A stretch of DNA of 20,087 bases from an uncultured Synergistaceae bacterium (GTDB lineage: Bacteria > Synergistota > Synergistia > Synergistales > Aminobacteriaceae): positions 1 through 20,087 of the forward strand of contig CALMZW010000004.1 in NCBI GenBank assembly GCA_937870605.1, in the 5' to 3' direction. The notes beneath the pieces are model-generated. The model did not search any database. It saw only the letters and a list, made by a program, of their open reading frames with translations, and was not told the DNA's origin. Below, one piece after another: positions 13,917 through 20,087 of this stretch (positions are counted from its first letter, which is position 1; every line of letters starts with the position of its first letter). The position numbers and the translations under genes are program-made.

Positions 13917-15234
13917 CCTCACGCTGATCGAGGTCCTCGGAAGCAGGCTCGATCGCTCTCAGCTCGTCCGGATCAACGGTCGGGTCGTTCAGGTCGTCGG
14001 ACTTGTCGTCGAGTCCCAGGGGCCTGATGTTCGCGTCGGTGATCTGTGCAGCATCCGTTTCCGCGACAGCACGCGATCGCTCAAGGCCGAGGTCGTTGGA
14101 TTTCGGGGCGACCGGGGGCGTCTCATGCCGCTTGGAACGCTCAAGGACGTCGGACCCGGGTGCGATGTCCTCTCGATGGATCGCCCTCTCGGCGTCCGGG
14201 TCGGGCAGTCCCTGCTCGGGCGCGTGCTCGACGCTCTGGGGGAACCCATGGACGACAAGGGACCCGTTATCGCCACGGACGTGTACCCCCTGTACGCCGA
14301 TCCCCCGCACCCCCTGCGCCGGCAGATGATAACAACCCCACTTCCTGTAGGCGTCAAGGTCATCGACGGCATTCTCACGCTCGGAACCGGACAGCGGATC
14401 GGCATATTCGCGGGGTCCGGCGTCGGGAAGAGCACGCTGCTCGGGATGATGGCGCGGTACACCGAAGCGGACGTGAACGTCATCGCGCTTGTCGGGGAAC
14501 GGGGGCGGGAAGTCCGGGAGTTCGTGGATCACGACCTCGGCGAAGAAGGGCTGCGTCGCTCCGTGCTCGTCATCGCCACGTCCGATCAGCCGCCCCTCAT
14601 CCGTCTGAAAGCGTCCCTCACCGCAACGGCCATTGCCGAATACTTCCGTGACGAAGGGAAGAACGTGTTGCTCATGATGGACTCCGTCACGCGCGTCGCT
14701 CGGGCGCAACGGGAGGTCGGCCTCGCGATCGGGGAGCCCCCGACGACGCGGGGATATACGCCTTCGGTGTTCGAAAGCCTGCCGAGACTCCTCGAACGGG
14801 CCGGAGCGGGCGAACGCGGCAGCATTACGGGCGTGTATACGGTGCTTGTCGAAGGGGACGACATGAACGAGCCGGTCGCCGATACGGTGCGTGGAATCCT
14901 GGACGGGCACATCGTCCTGTCGAGGCGAATCGCGGCGCGCAATTACTATCCCGCCGTCGACGTTCTCGAGAGCGTCAGCCGGGTCATGCCGTCAATCGTC
15001 GGCAGGCCGCATCTGGAGGCGGCCGGGCGCGTGCGCGAACTCCTCGCGGTGCATTCCGAAGCGGAAGACCTGATCAACATCGGCGCCTACAAGAAGGGCT
15101 CGAACCCGAAAATCGACTGGGCGATCGAGAACCTGGCGCGCGTCCATGAATTCCTCCATCAGAAGGTCAATGATTCCTTCTCCTTCTCCGATACGGAAAA
15201 AACGCTTTTGTCGCTGGCTTCGACTGCCGATTAG
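13897..15234 (+). CDS. fliI: Flagellum-specific export ATPase FliI
   Basis: FliI is the hexameric F1-beta-like ATPase that energises and primes export of flagellar axial proteins. The 445-residue protein has an N-terminal beta-barrel, a Walker A loop FAGSGVGKSTLL with K178, the GERGREVREF segment, Walker B NVLLMMDSVTR, and the family motifs GEPPTTRGYTPSVF and LSRRIAARNYYPAVDVLESVSR. The C-terminal helical domain ends LLSLASTAD. ATG 13897 lies in the fliH end, with GAGGGAA a few bases upstream. TAG ends it 45 bases before fliJ. Confidence 0.97.
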   Translation: MNPTRTDLTLIEVLGSRLDRSQLVRINGRVVQVVGLVVESQGPDVRVGDLCSIRFRDSTRSLKAEVVGFRGDRGRLMPLGTLKDVGPGCDVLSMDRPLGVRVGQSLLGRVLDALGEPMDDKGPVIATDVYPLYADPPHPLRRQMITTPLPVGVKVIDGILTLGTGQRIGIFAGSGVGKSTLLGMMARYTEADVNVIALVGERGREVREFVDHDLGEEGLRRSVLVIATSDQPPLIRLKASLTATAIAEYFRDEGKNVLLMMDSVTRVARAQREVGLAIGEPPTTRGYTPSVFESLPRLLERAGAGERGSITGVYTVLVEGDDMNEPVADTVRGILDGHIVLSRRIAARNYYPAVDVLESVSRVMPSIVGRPHLEAAGRVRELLAVHSEAEDLINIGAYKKGSNPKIDWAIENLARVHEFLHQKVNDSFSFSDTEKTLLSLASTAD

Positions 15235-15279
15235 TAACAATACAAGCCCCCGCACAGTCAGCCGGAAGGAGCTTTCCGA

Positions 15280-15738
15280 ATGAACGCCCGTATTCGCCGC
15301 TTCAAGCGGATTCTCTCAACGAAGGAGCAGTGGCGTGACGAAGAGCGCAAACGCCTTGCGGAAGAGCGAAAAGCCGAAGACGATATCGCCTGTTCGCTCG
15401 AACGGCTTGACGTCGAACGGAAGGATGCGCTACGGGATTTTTCCGAGGAATCGGGACGCGTATGCACCTGCATGGATCTCTGGCTCAGGCGTCAGGTGGT
15501 CGACACGGTCGACAAAAACATATCGGAACGAACGACGCAACTTTCGTCCGTCAGGAAACAGATCGCCTGCACGGAAGTACGTCTGACGGAGCGCCATCAG
15601 GAAGTCCGGATTATGGAAACGTTTATCGGAAATCTGGTCAATGACGGGAAGCTGAAGAGGGAAAAGTCGGAGCAGGAAGAGCTGGACGACTTCGCTGGGA
15701 TCCGATATAAGGGACAGTCCATGGAGGATGACGAGTGA
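15280..15738 (+). CDS. fliJ: Flagellar export protein FliJ
   Basis: FliJ is the coiled-coil stalk that sits in the FliI hexamer and couples it to the export gate FlhA. The 152-residue protein is almost wholly helical and charged, beginning MNARIRRFKRILSTKEQWRD, with heptad-like repeats to about residue 130, as expected for the family. Its sequence is poorly conserved, so position after fliI carries much of the assignment. AAGGAG at 15266-15271 stands 8 bases ahead of the ATG, partly inside a small CGGAA/TTCCG hairpin (15263-15278). The stop overlaps the next start as TGATG. Confidence 0.88.
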   Translation: MNARIRRFKRILSTKEQWRDEERKRLAEERKAEDDIACSLERLDVERKDALRDFSEESGRVCTCMDLWLRRQVVDTVDKNISERTTQLSSVRKQIACTEVRLTERHQEVRIMETFIGNLVNDGKLKREKSEQEELDDFAGIRYKGQSMEDDE

Positions 15739-16355
15739 TGCGACTGGATACGCGAAATCTGGAACGTGTCCAATCCCGGATTCGGGAGATTCAGGACCTC
15801 ATCGGCGAAACGACGGCGCCCCGCAAACCGGCGGAAGGGAGCGCCTTCGCCGAGGTGCTTGCCGCCGTTGAATCCGGTAAAAAAGAAGAAGAGGCGAAAA
15901 AGACGAAGACGCTTTCCCCGGGTATTCCCGGAATGGTTCGACCTTCATCGGGCGCTGCGTCGAAGGAATCCTGGGAACAGGCGATCCGGAAGAGCGCCGA
16001 AAAGCACGGCGTCGAGGAGAGTCTGGTTCGCGCGGTGATGGCCGTGGAATCAGGGGGCAGGCCGGATGCCGTGTCTCCGAAGGGCGCCATCGGTCTGATG
16101 CAGCTTATGCCGGGAACCGCCGCCGATATGGGCGTCGACGATCCGTTCGATCCGGAACAGAATATTGAAGGCGGCGTAAAATACCTCTCCCTGCTTACCG
16201 ATAAGTATGGAGAGGACAAAGAGAAGATTCTCGCCGCGTATAACGCGGGACCGGCGAGAGTGGACGCGGTCGGAGGAATTCCTTCGATTCCCGAGACGCA
16301 ACGGTACGTTGAAAATGTGATGGCGCGATATCGGCGCCTCAAGGGTGGTGGATAG
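15738..16355 (+). CDS. Lytic transglycosylase (SLT domain), probably for flagellar rod penetration
   Basis: The 205-residue protein carries a C-terminal Slt/goose-lysozyme-like domain that cleaves peptidoglycan glycan strands, probably opening the wall for the growing rod. The catalytic glutamate is E104 in AVMAVESGGRPDAVSPKG, followed by AIGLMQLMPGTA, DPEQNIEGGVKYL and AAYNAGPARVD, all diagnostic. The N-terminal 85 residues are charged and linker-like (coiled-coil start, then KKEEEAKKTK) and show no signal peptide or lipobox. Export through the flagellar type III path, as for FlgJ, is therefore a reasonable inference. ATG 15738 is preceded by GGAGG (15723-15727). No FlgJ rod-cap gene is seen in this window. 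Confidence 0.92.
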   Translation: MRLDTRNLERVQSRIREIQDLIGETTAPRKPAEGSAFAEVLAAVESGKKEEEAKKTKTLSPGIPGMVRPSSGAASKESWEQAIRKSAEKHGVEESLVRAVMAVESGGRPDAVSPKGAIGLMQLMPGTAADMGVDDPFDPEQNIEGGVKYLSLLTDKYGEDKEKILAAYNAGPARVDAVGGIPSIPETQRYVENVMARYRRLKGGG

Positions 16356-16358
16356 CGA

Positions 16359-17036
16359 ATGCCCATTGACGAGCAGGAAGGACTTCCCGAACGCTCGGCG
16401 CCGGAGGAAGGCTCATCCAAGCCACAACGATCCCCAAAGGGATCCGGAAAGGGGCGACGGTGGGCCTTTCGTCTGTTTGCGCTCCTTCTCCTTCTGGGAG
16501 CCGGGATCGGCCTGAATATGGCAGGTGTATGGGACATGCGTCCCTATATCTATCCGGTCGTTCCGAAGATTCCGTTTGTCGGAAAGCCGCTTGCGTCGAT
16601 CATGGGAATTCCCGCCGTCTATTCGATGACTGTTGCGGAGCGGCGACGTCAGGAGCTTGAAGCTTGGGAACAACGCCTGAACGATCGCGAGAAAAATATG
16701 GCGGAAACAAAAAACACGCTTGAAGCGCTTTCTTCGGATCTGGCGGCTCGTTCCGAGACGGTCAGAAAAAAGGAGACGGCTCTTTCCGCGAAGGAAACGG
16801 AAAAACCTCCCGTCACCGCCGACGAAGAGAAGAACATGGATACACTCCTGAGAACGTATCAGGACATGTCCCCCCGGAAAGCGGCGCAGATTGTCGAGGC
16901 ATTGCGTCCGGATCTCGCGGTGACGCTCCTCGAAAAGATGCCCGAAGATGCCAGGGCGGCGATTCTCGGTCGCATGGAAGCGTCCCGAGCAGCACGGCTG
17001 ACGGAACAGCTCGCTGGTCAACGAAAGGCTCGGTGA
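16359..17036 (+). CDS. MotE/YlxF-like flagellar membrane protein with MgtE N-domain
   Basis: This 225-residue protein matches in layout the YlxF/MotE family found between fliJ and fliK. It has a basic cytoplasmic N-terminus, one membrane segment at about residues 35-56 (WAFRLFALLLLLGAGIGL), a charged coiled coil at about 93-150, and a C-terminal MgtE-N-like domain (about 159-222) with MSPRKAAQIVEALRPDLAVT and LLEKMPEDARAAILGRM. In rhizobia MotE is a periplasmic chaperone for the motor protein MotC; the role of the Firmicute version is less clear. The extracytoplasmic C-terminal domain would fit action on rod, hook or stator proteins. It starts 3 bases after the transglycosylase stop and overlaps fliK by one base. 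Confidence 0.85.
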   Translation: MPIDEQEGLPERSAPEEGSSKPQRSPKGSGKGRRWAFRLFALLLLLGAGIGLNMAGVWDMRPYIYPVVPKIPFVGKPLASIMGIPAVYSMTVAERRRQELEAWEQRLNDREKNMAETKNTLEALSSDLAARSETVRKKETALSAKETEKPPVTADEEKNMDTLLRTYQDMSPRKAAQIVEALRPDLAVTLLEKMPEDARAAILGRMEASRAARLTEQLAGQRKAR

Positions 17037-18787
17037 TGCGCGTGTTCTATTCCCCAATATCGGGTTTTCCATCCGCAGCGACGCAGACGCATGCTGCCCT
17101 CTTTCAGACGCCTGTCGAAGGAAACGCCGCTGCGGATTTTGAAGGCCTGTTTCGTTCGCTTCTGACAGGCGCGCAGACGGGCGCAGAAACCCCACAGGAA
17201 CTGTCGGCGTTTCTTTCGGGAACGCTGCAGGGGTGCGATGAATGCGCATCCGCCGCACCGGCCTTGTCTGAAGAAGGACAGCTCTTGTCCTCCATGAGAA
17301 CGCTCCTTGCAAATTACCTGCTCCGGACAGCGCAGACGGCGGAACCGGAGTCTGCTTCAGGGGACAGCGTGCACACGACCCCTGAAGAAGATGTCGGACA
17401 AGAGAATCTCTCGGCATGGGAGAATCCCTGGCAGTGGATGTTCCCGTTCTCTTTTCAGGATATCCTCGCGCGAAGTCCGCTGACAGACGGGAGCGCAGCT
17501 TCAGGAGAAACTCCGGAAGCGTCTGCGTTGCAGGACGCGACGGACGAACAGCCTATATATGAAGATCCGATTCTGGCGTACCTCGCGTCGCTTGCGCCCG
17601 GCACGCCGGTCGTTCTGGATGTTTCTTTCTCTCTGGAACAACAGACCGTTCTTCTCGACGACAGCATGGATTTTTCTTCGGCCGTCTCGCTGAAAATGGA
17701 GTTTGCGTCGCCGTCTCCAGATGGTTCCGAAGGTGAGGCCGTCGTCGCCGGTGACGAAACATCGGCAATGTCGCCGAAAGGGAACGAAGCATCCGCCGAA
17801 AGCGGCGAAAACATTCCGTCCGGGACGAATGAAAAAGGAACGGCCGAAGTAGACCCCGACCGCTTGCGCGGGATATCGTTCTACCGGTCATTTTCCATGA
17901 GCAGGAATCTGCGTGTCCTCGAAGAGTTCTCCGGAAACGGCGTCGCGTCCGCGAACATCCCATCCGACAGCGGTGTCGCGGCGGAAAACGCGTCGCGGGA
18001 ATCCGGCGCGCAGGATACGACGCTTGCAGGTGTTTCTCCGATGTTTTCCGCCGGTGTTTCGGTGATCGGGGACGAGACGGACCGACTCTCTCCGAAATCG
18101 GCGAAAGAAACGGATTCCGGGAATCCTTCGCGCCTTCGGGATCTGGCCATGGATGTTCTCGGCGCAGCCGGAAGGTCAAACGGCGAAAACGATGGCGCGC
18201 ACGCCGGGGGCAAACGCGGACACGGCGAAAGAAACGATATGGCCGACCGTTCCGAGGCGTTGCAGCGATTGATGGGAAACCTGGATTCCGCCATACAGAA
18301 CGGGCAGAAGAACGGCGCGCTTTCGTTCAAATCCGTAATGAAAGAGGTCCTTGCATCGGGAGCGCCGTTACTGGCGCAGGAACCCGCTGCGTTCAGCGAG
18401 GGCGTCTCCAACGTCGTCCGTTTCCTCACCGTGCAGGGCGAGTCGAAGGCGAGCATCGTCATCGAACCGCCCGCACTGGGGAGGGTGGATATCGAACTCT
18501 CCCAGACCGCCGGCGGAATCGAAGCATCCCTTAAGGTCAACACGGAACAGCTCCGACAATATATTCAGGACCAGAGCGTATTGCTCCGAAACATCCTTCA
18601 GCAGCAGGGCGTGGTTCTGACGGAGTTTTCGGTCGATGTCCGGGATATGGCGCAGCGCGACGGCTCGAAGAATGAAGAACAGCGGAGACAGGCGCGTGTC
18701 CGCGGGGCAGATGACCCCGAAGCTGCGGAAGATGTCGCCGACTTCAGGATCGATCTGGAACAGGGACTGTTGTACTGGGTCGCCTGA
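17036..18787 (+). CDS. fliK: Flagellar hook-length control protein FliK
   Basis: FliK is the secreted ruler that measures hook length and switches the export gate from hook to filament substrates. The 583-residue protein is longer than the enterobacterial one (about 400). The first 430 or so residues are low-complexity, rich in Ser, Ala, Glu, Gly and Pro, as expected for an extended ruler. The conserved hook-domain lies at about 455-550: ASIVIEPPALGRVDIELSQT, LRQYIQDQSVLLRNILQQQG and VVLTEFSVDVRD. ATG 17036 (TGATG overlap) with AAAGG at 17024-17028 is preferred over GTG 17033. Assignment rests on the C-terminal domain and on position before flgD. Confidence 0.93.
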   Translation: MRVFYSPISGFPSAATQTHAALFQTPVEGNAAADFEGLFRSLLTGAQTGAETPQELSAFLSGTLQGCDECASAAPALSEEGQLLSSMRTLLANYLLRTAQTAEPESASGDSVHTTPEEDVGQENLSAWENPWQWMFPFSFQDILARSPLTDGSAASGETPEASALQDATDEQPIYEDPILAYLASLAPGTPVVLDVSFSLEQQTVLLDDSMDFSSAVSLKMEFASPSPDGSEGEAVVAGDETSAMSPKGNEASAESGENIPSGTNEKGTAEVDPDRLRGISFYRSFSMSRNLRVLEEFSGNGVASANIPSDSGVAAENASRESGAQDTTLAGVSPMFSAGVSVIGDETDRLSPKSAKETDSGNPSRLRDLAMDVLGAAGRSNGENDGAHAGGKRGHGERNDMADRSEALQRLMGNLDSAIQNGQKNGALSFKSVMKEVLASGAPLLAQEPAAFSEGVSNVVRFLTVQGESKASIVIEPPALGRVDIELSQTAGGIEASLKVNTEQLRQYIQDQSVLLRNILQQQGVVLTEFSVDVRDMAQRDGSKNEEQRRQARVRGADDPEAAEDVADFRIDLEQGLLYWVA

Positions 18788-18809
18788 CGAAGACAAGGAG
18801 GAACCGGAT

Positions 18810-19313
18810 ATGGCATATGAGGTGAATATAGGGAACTACGCTCCGTACTACAGGCAAGTGGCGGTGTCTTCCTCTTCGGATTCCGAAACCCAGGCGAGTT
18901 CAAAAACGCGGGGGGCTTCGACGTCGGGCACGACCGGAACGGAAGCGACTGAAGCAACAAAGAGCACGCTCGGAAAAGACGATTTTCTCAAGCTCCTGAT
19001 CGCGCAATTGACGCATCAGGATCCGATGAATCCTCTCGAGGACAAGGATTTTATCGCACAGATGGCGCAGTTCAGCACGCTCGAACAGATGACGAACATG
19101 AACTCGAACGTGATGAACCTCGCCGCGCTCAGCAAGGGAACGGCGGTTTCCTATATCGGGAGAACGATCACCTATAATCAGGAATCGACCGACGATTCGG
19201 GATCGACACAGGCGGAAGCGGTCGTAACCTCCGTGCGTTTCGACGATGAAGGCGTCATTCTGGAGTACAAGGGCGGCGAAGTCGCGCTCGAGAACGTCCT
19301 TTCCGTGAAATAA
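18810..19313 (+). CDS. flgD: Flagellar hook-assembly (cap) protein FlgD
   Basis: FlgD caps the growing hook and guides FlgE polymerisation. The 167-residue protein has the hallmark STLGKDDFLKLLIAQLTHQD, PMNPLEDKDFIAQMAQFSTL and EQMTNMNSNV stretch, after a Ser/Thr/Gly-rich N-terminal linker. The C-terminal part (VSYIGRTITY to the end) is a short SH3/tudor-like barrel; the extra immunoglobulin-like domain of enterobacterial FlgD is absent, as in the short Bacillus protein. AAGGAGG at 18795-18801 lies 8 bases before ATG 18810, which fixes the start although the frame is open further upstream within fliK. TAA ends it 93 bases before flgE. Confidence 0.96.
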   Translation: MAYEVNIGNYAPYYRQVAVSSSSDSETQASSKTRGASTSGTTGTEATEATKSTLGKDDFLKLLIAQLTHQDPMNPLEDKDFIAQMAQFSTLEQMTNMNSNVMNLAALSKGTAVSYIGRTITYNQESTDDSGSTQAEAVVTSVRFDDEGVILEYKGGEVALENVLSVK

Positions 19314-19374
19314 CGACCGCGTACGAATTATTCCCGCCTTCCAGGGAAGGGAGCGCGGCAGTGTGCAAGGGAAT

Positions 19375-19391
19375 GCGATGCACCGAATCGC
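19375..19391 (+). other. Small hairpin directly before the flgE ribosome site
   Basis: GCGAT (19375-19379) can pair with ATCGC (19387-19391) around a 7-base loop. The flgE Shine-Dalgarno AAGGGGG begins at the next base. A second weak inverted repeat, CCTTC/GAAGG (19337-19350), lies upstream. The 93-base flgD-flgE gap shows no convincing promoter or T-run. These structures may tune flgE translation or be chance. Confidence 0.25.
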
Positions 19392-19406
19392 AAGGGGGAC
19401 AAATAC

Positions 19407-20087
19407 ATGCTCAGATCGCTGATGGCCGGCGTTTCAGGAGTGAAAGCGCACCAGATAATGCTGGACGTAACGGGAAACAACATATCCAACGTCAATACGT
19501 CGGGATTCAAGAAATCGACGACCGTTTTCCAGGATCTTCTCTACCAGACTTCCCGTGGAGCGAGTTCCCCCCAAGGGGGGAGGGGCGGCGTCAACGCGCT
19601 CCAGGTAGGGCTTGGCGTCCAGGTCGCGGCGGTCGAGACGCTCCATACGCAGGGGCAGATCCAGACGACCGGAAGCCGGACGGATATGGCGATTTCCGGC
19701 GACGGGTATTATGTCGTCACCGACGGGAGCCGGACAATGTATACCCGTGCGGGGAATTTCGTCCAGGATGAGGACGGAAATCTCGTGCAGTCGGGGACGG
19801 GATACAAATTGCAGGGGTACTCCATGGAGCCCAATCCCACCGATCCCACGTCGTATATCACCGGATCGACGCTCGAGGACATCAATATCCCGATCGGGCA
19901 GAAGATTCCGGGGAAGGAAACCGATACGGTCGGTTTCCGCTGCAACCTCGACGGCCGCGTGGATTCCTATTTGCCGATGGGCGTTCTCGGGAACGACGTG
20001 ACGATCAGCGGGACGGTCGCGGGAACGAAGTTCTCGATCATGGATGTTTCCGAAGGGACAGCCTCAACAGATTACATACGGCTGGGA
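19407..20087 (+). CDS. flgE: Flagellar hook protein FlgE, 5' part (runs off the window)
   Basis: FlgE is the subunit of the hook, the universal joint outside the cell. The window holds 227 codons without a stop, so the gene is truncated only by the window edge. ATG 19407 follows AAGGGGG (19392-19398) at 8 bases. The N-terminus is typical of the rod/hook/filament family: MLRSLMAGVSGVKAHQIMLD, then VTGNNISNVNTSGFKKSTTV and FQDLLYQTSRGASSPQGG, with the LGVQVAAVETLHTQGQIQTT and TDMAISGDGYYVV motifs that mark FlgE. FlgG is the main alternative, but the position after flgD and the extended middle region (TVGFRCNLDG) favour FlgE. Confidence 0.95.
   Translation, partial: MLRSLMAGVSGVKAHQIMLDVTGNNISNVNTSGFKKSTTVFQDLLYQTSRGASSPQGGRGGVNALQVGLGVQVAAVETLHTQGQIQTTGSRTDMAISGDGYYVVTDGSRTMYTRAGNFVQDEDGNLVQSGTGYKLQGYSMEPNPTDPTSYITGSTLEDINIPIGQKIPGKETDTVGFRCNLDGRVDSYLPMGVLGNDVTISGTVAGTKFSIMDVSEGTASTDYIRLG

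Noticed and set aside
19173..19178. Perfect TATAAT inside flgD, possible promoter for flgE
   Set aside because: No acceptable -35 box at 15-19 bases upstream and no extended -10 TG.
1..20087. CRISPR arrays, insertion sequences, prophage genes, tRNA or rRNA genes
   Set aside because: Reading both strands showed no regularly spaced repeats, transposase or phage motifs or RNA-gene cloverleaf; the only recombinase is the housekeeping XerC-type protein.

Overview
This window looks like a chromosomal housekeeping-to-flagellar block from a GC-rich (about 60% by eye), flagellated bacterium. All genes lie on the + strand, most of them separated by a few bases or overlapping. The order dprA - orf - topA - trmFO - xerC - hslV - hslU - codY - flgB - flgC - fliE - fliF - fliG - fliH - fliI - fliJ - slt - motE/ylxF - fliK - flgD - flgE closely matches the smf-topA-gid-codVWXY-fla/che block known from Bacillus. 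The high GC, the CodY and an inserted lytic transglycosylase gene suggest a diderm relative with Firmicute-like synteny. Synergistota is my best guess. This is inference from gene order and composition, not a database match.

Region 1 (1-5094), DNA handling and tRNA modification: dprA (natural-transformation ssDNA chaperone), a small unrecognised gene, topA (topoisomerase I with an unusual basic N-terminal tail), and trmFO (tRNA m5U54 methyltransferase) overlapping topA by 8 bases. A strong sigma-70-type promoter lies inside the 3' end of dprA and probably drives orf-topA-trmFO.

Region 2 (5095-9028), the cod-like operon: a 181-bp gap with a 14-bp GC palindrome and an extended -10 promoter leads into xerC (tyrosine recombinase), hslV (proteasome-like peptidase), hslU (its AAA+ unfoldase) and codY (global nutrient repressor). 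The main surprise of the window is here. hslU has an in-frame TAG at 6918-6920, exactly where the catalytic Walker A lysine codon belongs (GPTGVG-stop-TEIARRL), while the rest of the gene is intact. It is either a very fresh knockout, a population variant or a sequence error.

Region 3 (9097-20087), the flagellar basal-body, export and hook operon: rod genes flgB, flgC and fliE, MS-ring fliF, rotor fliG, export ATPase complex fliH-fliI-fliJ, a rod-type lytic transglycosylase, a motE/ylxF-type membrane protein, hook-length ruler fliK, hook-cap flgD and the 5' part of hook gene flgE, which runs off the window end. A 12-bp-stem hairpin and an extended -10 promoter between flgC and fliE could divide this block into two transcription units.

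No rRNA, tRNA, CRISPR array, insertion sequence or phage gene was seen. No gene-free stretch exceeds 300 bases; the longest are 5095-5275 and 9914-10075. I did not find a new multi-gene system. The points most worth checking are the hslU amber codon, the unrecognised small gene, the regulatory elements and the transglycosylase inserted in the flagellar operon.
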